Shown: piece after piece, positions 1 to 4,697 of the stretch
Position numbering within the stretch: the stretch's first letter is position 1
Layout: every line of letters begins with the position of its first letter
Assembly (NCBI GenBank): GCA_910587275.1
Contig: CAJUMD010000144.1
Span: 1 to 6,427, forward strand
Reading direction: 5' to 3'
Origin: an uncultured Kineothrix sp.
GTDB taxonomy: Bacteria; Bacillota; Clostridia; Lachnospirales; Lachnospiraceae
DNA length: 6,427 nt
Notes under the pieces: model-generated
Database searches by the model: none
What the model was told of the DNA's origin: nothing
Seen by the model: the letters and a program-made list of their open reading frames with translations, nothing else
Program-made: the position numbers and the translations under genes

Positions 1-54
1 CAGTCGCCAAATGTCTGCAAGCAGCCACTTGGCTCGTTGCTCGCGGGAATAAAC
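1..54. repeat. Structured dispersed repeat, right-hand end (partial copy cut by window edge)
   Basis: This stretch matches 3259-3316 closely: both begin CAGTCGCCAAAT, share CTTGGCTCGTTGC, and end CGCGGGAATAAAC. GCCAA at 6-10 can pair with TTGGC at 29-33. Inside it, CTGC at 15-18 can pair with GCAG at 21-24. The other copy has a different but still complementary inner stem (CCGCAC/GTGCGG), which suggests that the fold is kept rather than the sequence. The left half of the element would lie upstream of base 1. Function is unknown; it could be a palindromic intergenic repeat or a structured RNA. Confidence 0.75.
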
Positions 55-73
55 GTAAGCCCAACATCTTACG
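54..73. other. Small inverted repeat next to the repeat element
   Basis: CGTAAG (54-59) and CTTACG (68-73) form a perfect 6-bp stem with an 8-base loop. It starts at the last base of the repeat copy. No T-run follows directly, so I do not call it a terminator. Confidence 0.3.
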
Positions 74-111
74 GGCGTTTTACTACGCTGCCGCATAATT
101 ACCCATAACAT

Positions 112-160
112 GCAAAAAGACCATGGCAGCCTGAAAAGCAACGGATACCATGGTCTTTCC
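112..160 (-). terminator. Intrinsic terminator, minus strand (second of two)
   Basis: AAAGACCATGG (116-126) and CCATGGTCTTT (148-158) are an 11-bp perfect inverted repeat with a 21-base loop. Read on the minus strand, GACCATGG/CCATGGTC is followed by five T's (118-114). On the plus strand only three T's follow, so minus orientation is favoured. It lies downstream of another minus-strand terminator and may be a backup. Confidence 0.55.
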
Positions 161-189
161 ATCTATATGATTCATTCATATATCTCTGA

Positions 190-236
190 AAGGGAAAAAA
201 CAGCATGACCATACAGCCATGCTTATATTATTCCCT
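190..236 (-). terminator. Intrinsic terminator, minus strand (first of two)
   Basis: On the minus strand AGCATG (223-218) pairs with CATGCT (207-202). The stem extends inward by G-U, C-G and U-G pairs to a GUAU loop. One G and then six T's (200-195) follow, which is the classic intrinsic terminator layout. A further outer pairing, AGGGAA (191-196) with TTCCCT (231-236), brackets the hairpin. It fits as the end of the minus-strand unit that begins near 468. Confidence 0.6.
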
Positions 237-318
237 ATAATAGATACCACAATATTAAGCAATTGTAAGGCGAAAATGCTGACAGCTTAAACCGTCAACA
301 AATGGGCAGACTCCTAAA

Positions 319-370
319 GCGTGTTTAAAAATTCATTCCCGACATTTGGCAGAAAGCAATTTTCAAACGC
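319..370. repeat. MITE-like inverted repeat
   Basis: The left arm GCGTGTTTAAAAATT (319-333) and the right arm AATTTTCAAACGC (358-370) are reverse complements apart from one mismatch and a 2-base indel. The inner part is about 24 bases. On the minus strand the element stays open in the frame that follows the tiny ORF at 407-445 and ends in TAG, so it could supply a C-terminal tail if read. I recall similar elements from Lachnospiraceae genomes, but this is unverified. Confidence 0.5.
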
Positions 371-406
371 ACTCCCGTACAAAAAACAGAATTGCCCTTG
401 CAATAT

Positions 407-445
407 TTATTTTGCAATTTTCTCCATTACAATAACACTTAACAT
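407..445 (-). CDS. 12-codon micro-ORF with strong translation and transcription signals
   Basis: The minus strand shows TAGGAGG (460-454), an 8-base spacer and then ATG at 445. The ORF reads MLSVIVMEKIAK and stops at TAA (409-407). A near-consensus promoter lies just upstream at 502-475. After the stop, the same frame stays open for about 30 codons through the inverted repeat to a TAG. No function is recognised. It could be a short leader peptide, a small hydrophobic peptide, or the surviving first codons of a gene whose body was lost. The ribosome site and spacing are what support translation; the peptide is too short to judge by composition. Confidence 0.35.
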   Translation of the reverse strand: MLSVIVMEKIAK

Positions 446-474
446 GCAAAAATCCTCCTAAAAATTTTTCTTTT

Positions 475-502
475 ATTTTAACATATCACCCTTTTTTGTC
501 AA
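475..502 (-). promoter_or_regulatory. Sigma-A promoter, minus strand
   Basis: On the minus strand TTGACA (502-497) is a perfect -35. A 16-base spacer follows, then TAAAAT (480-475), 5 of 6 to the -10 consensus, preceded by TG at the extended -10 position. It is the best sigma-A promoter by consensus in the window, yet no long gene lies downstream. Confidence 0.6.
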
Positions 503-539
503 GTATAACATTTCTCTTTTTTATTTGGTCAGTCGTTCA

Positions 540-582
540 AACCCGATGGCAAAAACGGGCTATTTCTAATTGTGCCCGGGTT
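540..582. other. Set of competing hairpins; possible weak minus-strand terminator
   Basis: CCCG (542-545), CGGGC (556-560) and GCCCG (574-578) can pair in mutually exclusive ways: 542-545 with 556-559, 556-560 with 574-578, or AACCCG (540-545) with CGGGTT (577-582). On the minus strand the 578-574/560-556 stem is followed by five T's (555-551), which looks like a short terminator. It could shield the minus-strand promoter at 502 from antisense transcription of the gene at 657. The 5-bp stem and 13-base loop make this weak. Confidence 0.3.
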
Positions 583-594
583 CCCAAATAACTC

Positions 595-647
595 TTGTCA
601 TAAAACCCGCCTCTCCTTAATAAGATAGTAAAAAGAAAACAGGCGGG
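595..647 (+). promoter_or_regulatory. Possible promoter and ribosome-site inverted repeat for the 657 gene
   Basis: TTGTCA (595-600) is 5 of 6 to a -35, but the element 17 bases on, TAATAA (618-623), is a poor -10. CCCGCCT (606-612) is a perfect complement of AGGCGGG (641-647), the likely ribosome site. If transcription starts upstream of 606, this 7-bp pairing could hide the site. If it starts near 630, the pairing exists only in DNA. I cannot tell which applies. Confidence 0.3.
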
Positions 648-656
648 AATATGATT

Positions 657-1127
657 ATGGGTTCCAAAACAAAAATCATTGTACTTCATTTAAAAGAATT
701 AATATATACCGGCATTTTTGCCGTTCTGGGGATCTTATTCATCATTCTATTAATTATTATGTTCCTCCCCAGGAATAAAGATAAAGATACAACCACCATA
801 CAGCCGTCGAACTCTTATATGCCCGGCGTCTATACGACTTCCCTTGTTTTAAACGATAACGTGGTGGATATTGAGGTTACGGTGGACGAATCCAATATCA
901 ATAACATCCGCATCGTCAATCTGGATGAAGCCGTAACTGCCATGTATCCGCTGATTGAGCCGGCATTTGAAGACCTCGTCATCCAAATATGCGAGAACCA
1001 GTCTCTCGACGGAATCACCTATGCGGACGACAACAAATATACCTCCATGGTCCTTCTGGATGCCATCAGGACTTCCCTGCAGAAAGCCGAGGCAGCAGCC
1101 AAAACAGCCGCTGACACAGGACAATGA
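657..1127 (+). CDS. Membrane-anchored protein with degenerate FMN-binding-like domain
   Basis: The protein has 156 residues. The start at 657 is chosen over ATG 651 because AGGCGGG (641-647) is 9 bases from 657 and only 3 from 651. A short basic N-terminus is followed by one hydrophobic helix (about residues 16-37), so most of the protein should lie outside the membrane. The rest resembles the FMN_bind family (as in RnfG and NqrC): PGVYTTS opens the domain, VVDIEVTVDESNINNIRIV matches the V-x-V-x-V...I-x-x-I strand pair, and YTSMVLLDAI matches the helix after the flavin site. Where the family has SGAT, whose Thr carries FMN, this protein has DDNK (about 124-127). Covalent flavin is therefore unlikely. 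The tail is Ala/Lys-rich. It stands alone between hairpins. Family assignment is by pattern memory. Confidence 0.7.
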   Translation: MGSKTKIIVLHLKELIYTGIFAVLGILFIILLIIMFLPRNKDKDTTTIQPSNSYMPGVYTTSLVLNDNVVDIEVTVDESNINNIRIVNLDEAVTAMYPLIEPAFEDLVIQICENQSLDGITYADDNKYTSMVLLDAIRTSLQKAEAAAKTAADTGQ

Positions 1128-1163
1128 TTCCCGTCCCTGCCATCCACCCAATTCAAGTCCAAA

Positions 1164-1199
1164 CAGGAAGCGGATTTCCCGAACGGAAACCGCTTCCTG
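1164..1199. terminator. Strong hairpin between convergent genes, likely bidirectional terminator
   Basis: CAGGAAGCGG (1164-1173) and CCGCTTCCTG (1190-1199) form a perfect 10-bp stem. It continues past one bulged A with TTTCC (1175-1179) on GGAAA (1185-1189) and a 5-base loop. TCCTTTCTATT follows on the plus strand and TTTGG on the minus strand. It lies between the stop at 1127 (plus) and the stop at 1238 (minus), the normal place for a shared terminator, although neither T-tract is long. Confidence 0.7.
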
Positions 1200-1237
1200 T
1201 CCTTTCTATTCCTGCACCTGTGTCTTTTGACAGACCA

Positions 1238-1622
1238 TCACCGGTAAAATACAAATCCGGCAATACCGCTTATAAAAATAATTACAATCGGATTGGGTTT
1301 CCATTTCCGCAATATAAACAGCATGGTTAAAAATATAAGTAAAGCCATCCAATTAAGCGTTAAAAAATCTATCCCACATATATTACTGCCATAGAAAGCT
1401 AATAACAAAATCGTAGACGCTGCCGAAATGATCAAACCTAATGAAGCAGACTTTAACCCATTCAGTACTTCCAGGACATATGCGGATTTCTGATGCGTTT
1501 GGAAAAACTTATATAAAACCAATGAAACGGTAACTCCGCAGAATATACAGCCAATGGTTGCCGCCAATGCCCAATAATCCTATCTTTAAAAATGTAATAA
1601 ATAACTCCCACACGATATTCAT
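1238..1622 (-). pseudogene. Second short-chain chromate transporter half, internally deleted and frameshifted
   Basis: The start is ATG at 1622, overlapping the TGA of the gene before it as ATGA, which implies translational coupling. The first 22 codons read MNIVWELFITFLKIGLLGIGGN, a normal start of a CHR-family half protein up to the FGGG-like motif. That frame then runs into a TAA at 1509 after 37 codons. The downstream frame, open from about 1570, reads ALAATIGCIFCGVTVSLVL and on through GLKSASLGLII to a hydrophobic C-terminus ending at the 1238 TGA, which matches the second half of the family. The central block with the Q-x-x-PGP motif is absent, about 70 residues by family length. The break lies in GGCATTGGCGGC (1571-1560), which codes for GIGG in one frame and ALAA in the other. 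No working protein is expected. Confidence 0.8.
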
Positions 1623-2182
1623 TTGGTTTTCCCCTTTTTACAAAGTACTTGCAAAATACATAAAAGGCAGCAAAAAAGAAGTATCAAAGCCACGTTTATG
1701 CCTAGTATGAAATTTGCTATAAATGACAACGGTATCATGGCAGATAAAAGCAATGACTTTTTCTTTAAAATCAAAGAACACATATCTATAATTAAATCCA
1801 CCATTAAAGCGGCTACGCCCGCTTCCATTCCTTTTAAAACTGCAACTATAACGGTATTTGATATAAATACTTTATAAAATGCCGAAACAGCCGTGATGAT
1901 AACTAACGGGGGAATGACAGCGGCAATACAGCTTATGGAAGCCCCCAAAGTCCCGGCTGCTTTGTATCCGGCTAAAGCAGAAAGATTGATTGCAATCGCT
2001 CCGGGCGCTGATTGTGCTATGGCCGCCATATTAACCAAATCTTCTTCGGTAAAGCAATGTTTTTTTGCGACAAAAAAGCGGCGAACCATCGGAACTACTA
2101 TATAGCCGCCACCAAAAGTAAAAGCACTTATGAACAAATTGACTGCCAAGAGCCATACATACAGTTTCGTACTCTGTTTCAA
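1619..2182 (-). CDS. Chromate transporter family protein (short-chain CHR, first half)
   Basis: The protein has 187 residues if it starts at TTG 2182. AGGAGGT (2197-2191) is 8 bases from that codon and only 2 from the TTG at 2188. Family marks are FGGGYIVVPMVRRFF near residue 25, the Q-S-A-P-G-A-I-A-I-N segment near 58 (family Q-x-x-PGP-x-A-x-N), and GYKAAGTLGA just after. The remainder is five or so hydrophobic segments ending in a basic tail. It is an inner-membrane protein. Short CHR proteins work as pairs of inverted-topology halves and are linked to chromate or similar oxyanion export, though the real substrate in gut clostridia is uncertain. Its partner downstream is broken, so the transporter is probably inactive unless the protein pairs with another copy. 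It is transcribed away from a LysR regulator. Confidence 0.85.
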   Translation of the reverse strand: MKQSTKLYVWLLAVNLFISAFTFGGGYIVVPMVRRFFVAKKHCFTEEDLVNMAAIAQSAPGAIAINLSALAGYKAAGTLGASISCIAAVIPPLVIITAVSAFYKVFISNTVIVAVLKGMEAGVAALMVDLIIDMCSLILKKKSLLLSAMIPLSFIANFILGINVALILLFCCLLCILQVLCKKGKTK

Positions 2183-2206
2183 GATCAACCACCTCCTGTT
2201 TCATCT

Positions 2207-2235
2207 ATTATATCCCTTGTTTTGCAATCAGTAAA
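2207..2235 (-). promoter_or_regulatory. Promoter of the chromate-type transporter pair
   Basis: On the minus strand TTTACT (2235-2230) is followed by 17 bases and a perfect TATAAT (2212-2207). Transcription would start near 2200, a few bases before the ribosome site at 2197-2191, giving a very short leader. The -35 shares four bases with the palindrome at 2232-2249. Confidence 0.7.
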
Positions 2236-2249
2236 ATGATATCATTTTA
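2232..2249. promoter_or_regulatory. Perfect 18-bp palindrome, probable LysR-type operator
   Basis: TAAAATGATATCATTTTA is a perfect palindrome and contains the T-N11-A pattern typical of LysR-family sites. It lies midway between the divergent regulator and the transporter promoter and overlaps the latter's -35. The divergent LysR gene is the obvious candidate to bind it, for co-inducer control of the transporters and for autoregulation. Confidence 0.7.
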
Positions 2250-2291
2250 TATATTCCATCTATTCTATTCATGTGTAAAAAGGAGAAAAAA

Positions 2292-3179
2292 ATGGTTATA
2301 CGGTATTTGGAGATTTTAGAAGCAATAGCAGAAACCGGAACATTTACAAGCGCTGCAAAAAAGCTAAATATAACGCAATCCGCAGTTTCCCATGCCGTTG
2401 CAGAACTTGAAAAACAGGCAGGAGCTGCCCTCTTTGAGCGTTTGCCAAAAGGAGCTGCCTTAACCCGCTGCGGTGCTTCTCTTTTAGAGGAGTCACGCAG
2501 TATTTTAACGGCTTGCAGGAACTTAGACAGAAGAATGAACCATTTGGAAGAAAATACTCCCGTTAATATTGTGTCAAGTATTACAATTGCCTCTTTCCTG
2601 CTCCCCGAAATACTCAGAGAATTGAAAACTTCTTTTCCCCAAATTCAGCTTTCAGTCCGGGTTGCAAGCGCCAATACCGCCATTGATATTTTACAACGCG
2701 GAAATGCTGACATTGCATTTTGGGAAGGCACTGCGCCAAAGGGAAATTTTCAGACAATCCTCTTAGGCTCGTATAATTTGTGTGCTGCCTGTGCACCAAA
2801 TTTTGATTTATCCGCAAAAACAATATCACCAGACCAATTATGCCGCTATCCATTGCTGCTTCGTGAACAGGGAAGCGCGATCCGTGATACGTTAGACAAT
2901 ACGCTTGCGCTTGCCAACTTAAAAGCGGAGCCGGTTTGGGAAAGCGTTAATTCGCTTGCCCTGATAAAAGCTGCGGAAGCCGGTTTAGGCATTACGGTAT
3001 TACCGGAAAAATTATTGTCGGATTCTCTGCTCCTAAAAAAACTACGTCTAATCAGCCTGGACAAAATGAAAATGGAAAATCAGATGTTAGCATTATTTCA
3101 CAGGGATAAATACATTACAAAACCTTTTCAAATTCTAATAGACCAACTCAAAAACAATAATAAGTTTTGTTCTTTATAA
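2292..3179 (+). CDS. LysR-family transcriptional regulator
   Basis: The protein has 295 residues, the usual LysR length. Start ATG 2292 is preferred to ATG 2271 because AAGGAG (2280-2285) is 6 bases before it and the MVIRYLEILEAIAETG start aligns with the family. The N-terminal winged helix-turn-helix (about 2-62) carries GTFTSAAKKLNITQSAVSHAVAELEKQAG, with the recognition helix around SQSAVSH-like residues, followed by LFERLPKGAALT. A linker helix leads to the substrate-binding domain (about 88-290) with ADIAFWEG, a typical ligand-cleft segment, and AEAGLGITVLPEKLL near 235-250. It is divergent from the CHR pair with the palindrome between them, so it probably controls that pair. The ligand is unknown. 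Now that the transporter is broken, the regulator may be a relic or have other targets. Confidence 0.9.
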   Translation: MVIRYLEILEAIAETGTFTSAAKKLNITQSAVSHAVAELEKQAGAALFERLPKGAALTRCGASLLEESRSILTACRNLDRRMNHLEENTPVNIVSSITIASFLLPEILRELKTSFPQIQLSVRVASANTAIDILQRGNADIAFWEGTAPKGNFQTILLGSYNLCAACAPNFDLSAKTISPDQLCRYPLLLREQGSAIRDTLDNTLALANLKAEPVWESVNSLALIKAAEAGLGITVLPEKLLSDSLLLKKLRLISLDKMKMENQMLALFHRDKYITKPFQILIDQLKNNNKFCSL

Positions 3180-3204
3180 CATAACATGGTTGCAGAAGAA
3201 AGGC

Positions 3205-3316
3205 TTGCCCGCGGAGTCAACAACCCCGCTGCAGGCAGCAGGGTATTGACCCTCGCGGCAGTCGCCAAATATCCGCACGAGTGCGGCTGCTTGGCTCGTT
3301 GCCCGCGGGAATAAAC
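3205..3316. repeat. Structured dispersed repeat, full copy with three-way-junction fold
   Basis: CCCGCGG (3208-3214) pairs with CCGCGGG (3303-3309) as a closing stem. Inside, 3216-3250 folds as GTCAA/TTGAC, ACCC/GGGT, GCTGC/GCAGC with a 2-base loop. Then 3257-3302 folds as GGCA/TGCC, GCCAA/TTGGC and CCGCAC/GTGCGG. The right part matches 1-54, with a changed but still paired inner stem. TTGCCCGCGG also occurs as a direct repeat at 3205 and 3299. It begins 25 bases after the lysR stop, so it may also end that transcript, although no T-run follows. Alternatives are a mobile palindromic element or a non-coding RNA; the sequence alone does not decide. Confidence 0.8.
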
Positions 3317-3453
3317 CGCATCTTTGCCGCATCCGTCTCTCAACGAGTTCTGTACCATTCCGTTTCCTTTAAACGGGATAGCTTATAGCAATCTTATTTC
3401 CAAATTAAATATAGCTAAATTTTATATTCTTTTAAATTATTTTAACTAAATAT
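3317..3453. other. AT-rich spacer with one short hairpin
   Basis: I see no gene here. CCGTTT (3360-3365) and AAACGG (3371-3376) make a 6-bp hairpin with a 5-base loop and no T-run on either side. From about 3380 the DNA becomes strongly AT-rich, as expected upstream of an active or bend-sensitive promoter. Confidence 0.4.
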
Positions 3454-3473
3454 TTTTACCTAATTTTACCTAA
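3440..3473. repeat. Tandem 10-bp repeats upstream of the sensory operon promoter
   Basis: TTTTACCTAA occurs twice head to tail (3454-3463, 3464-3473). A one-mismatch copy, TTTTAACTAA, lies at 3440-3449. The period of one helical turn and the position just before the -35 suit an activator or response-regulator site, or an UP-like element. No regulator is identified. Confidence 0.5.
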
Positions 3474-3478
3474 AACTA

Positions 3479-3507
3479 TTGTTTTCCGATAAATCCTGGC
3501 TTATAAT
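3479..3507 (+). promoter_or_regulatory. Promoter of the binding-protein/chemoreceptor operon
   Basis: TTGTTT (3479-3484), a 17-base spacer and a perfect TATAAT (3502-3507) make a plausible sigma-A promoter with a start near 3514 and a leader of about 135 bases. Inside the spacer, TCCGATAA (3485-3492) is 7 of 8 to the -10 of the flagellar sigma factor (GCCGATAA). TAAA at 3471-3474 is only 10 bases upstream of it instead of about 15, so sigma-28 use is a possibility and not a call. Confidence 0.6.
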
Positions 3508-3577
3508 ATAAACATACTTGCAATATGAACATATTTGCAATATGAACATATTTGCAATATGTAAGTATGTAAGTAAA
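3505..3577. repeat. 17-bp direct-repeat array over the transcription start
   Basis: TTGCAATATGAACATAT is present twice exactly (3518-3534, 3535-3551). A third copy at 3552-3568 changes at its end to GTAAGTAT, which itself repeats as GTAAGTAA (3569-3576). A partial copy without TTGC (AATATAAACATAC, 3505-3517) overlaps the -10. Each unit contains the inverted repeat AATATG-AA-CATATT. Position over the -10 and start suggests a multi-site repressor operator, or possibly a leader RNA element. Confidence 0.75.
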
Positions 3578-3647
3578 ACGAATTATTTCCCATCTTATTT
3601 TTCAGTTTGAAATTTGATTGGGAACAGAGAGACAAGGAGGTACCATA

Positions 3648-4684
3648 ATGGGGAAAAAACAGCTTTACTATGCAGTGTATTCATGGGGCTTTCTCTGGCA
3701 GGATGCGGGGCGGCAACCACGCCTGAAATCATCATGCCGGACAAACCCATGCAGTCGTCCGCAGCGCCCGTACAGCAGACAACGGAGCAGGACGCAGGAA
3801 CGCAGGATACAGCCGCGCCGGACGGCGGGAATACTGCCGTTTCCGGCAAAAAACATACCGTATACCTGATTACCATGGATTTAACGGACAACTACTGGAA
3901 ATCCATCGATGACGGCTGCCTGCAGGCGGTCAGCGAACTGGGTGATATCACTTATAAATGGACGGGACCCGATGCCCACGACGACGCACTGCAAAGCGCC
4001 TGTGTGGACGCTGCCGTGGCGGACGGCGCCAATGCCATCCTCATTGCCGCCAACAGCGCGGAAGGGGTGAATGCAAGTCTTGCAAAAGCAGCGGAAGCCG
4101 GATGCAAAATCGTCTACGTGGACAGCGCTGCCACCTACGACTGTGTAACTGCACTTTCCACCGACAACGTGGCGGCAGGACGAACGGCAGGGGAAACGAT
4201 GAAAGCGGCATTACAGGAACAGGGTATCACGGAAGGCGCCATCGGCATCATGGGCGTAACCGTGGACACGGCTTCCTGTGTGGCGAGGGAAACCGGATTC
4301 CGCGAAGCCTTTGAAGGAACGGCTTTCACCCTGGCAGAAACCGTATACATGCAGGACGATGTCGCCAATATAAAAAATGCGGTAGCAGACGGTCTGTCAC
4401 AAAACTACGTCGGCTTTTTCGGGACAAACGAAGGAACCACCGTGGGTGTCGGGGAAGCGGCAAAAGAAGCAGGCGCCAAAACCGTCATTGTCGGTTTCGA
4501 TACCTCCGACGCCGTGCTCGCTTTGGTATCGGAAGGCGTCATCCATGCAACCATGCAGCAGAACCCAAGCGTTATGGGGCATGACGGCATGACTATCGCC
4601 ATCCGGTCTTTGGAAGGAACCTATACGGACACAAACACAAAGACGGATACCGGCGTCACGGTCATTACCAAAGAATCGATGTAA
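3648..4684 (+). CDS. Sugar-type substrate-binding lipoprotein (Peripla_BP_4), frame broken near start
   Basis: AAGGAGG (3634-3640) is 7 bases before ATG 3648, but that frame yields MGKKQLYYAV and leaves the lipoprotein. Adding one base to the run of G4A6 (3650-3659) gives MGKKTALLCSVFMGLSLAGC, a textbook lipoprotein signal with lipobox LAGC (17-20), in a protein of 345 residues. The reading frame as it stands is open from TTG 3614, which has no ribosome site. After the lipid Cys comes a flexible Ala/Thr/Gln linker (about 21-67). The two-lobed binding domain runs from VYLITMDLTDNYWKSIDDG to FFGTNEGTTVGVGEAAKEAG, VIVGFD and MQQNP, as in RbsB-like proteins. It should sit on the outer face of the membrane and bind a small sugar-like ligand. 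No permease or ATPase follows; a chemoreceptor gene begins 13 bases later. GC content is visibly higher than in the lysR region. Confidence 0.85.
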
Positions 4685-4697
4685 GGGGGGAACGGAC

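Larger units (their letters stand above)
195..468 (-). other. Candidate small minus-strand transcription unit
   Basis: A promoter at 502-475 would start RNA near 468, and an intrinsic terminator ends at about 195. This gives a transcript of roughly 270 bases holding the 12-codon ORF and the hairpin at 319-370. A weak further pairing, TTAAGC/GCTTAA (255-260 with 285-290), lies inside. I match it to no known riboswitch or small RNA. The unit is inferred from its boundary signals only. Confidence 0.35.

Noticed and set aside
1..650. Riboswitch, tRNA or T-box in the left non-coding region
   Set aside because: Hairpins are plentiful but I see no cloverleaf, no T-box sequence and no conserved core of a riboswitch class I know.
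955..1330. Overlapping plus-strand reading frames at the end of the FMN-like gene
   Set aside because: They are Pro/Arg/Ser-rich, run through the terminator hairpin, and lack ribosome sites.
1623..2239. Plus-strand frames opposite the chromate transporter gene
   Set aside because: They mirror a hydrophobic coding sequence, and the minus strand has clear family motifs, promoter and ribosome site.
3128..3358. Minus-strand frame through the repeat element
   Set aside because: It is created by the GC-rich repeat and has no ribosome site or family resemblance.
3505..3577. CRISPR array or replication iterons
   Set aside because: Units are 17 bp, strictly head to tail with no unique spacers, and no cas or replication gene is near. 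Position over a promoter fits an operator better.
3614..3650. TTG at 3614 as the true start of the binding protein
   Set aside because: No ribosome site precedes it, and the added residues form an odd charged extension that is just the other-frame reading of the ribosome site and start region. Kept only as a fallback.
3958..4314. Arg/Gly-rich frame inside the binding-protein gene
   Set aside because: Composition is that of a shifted frame of a GC-rich gene and no start signal is present.
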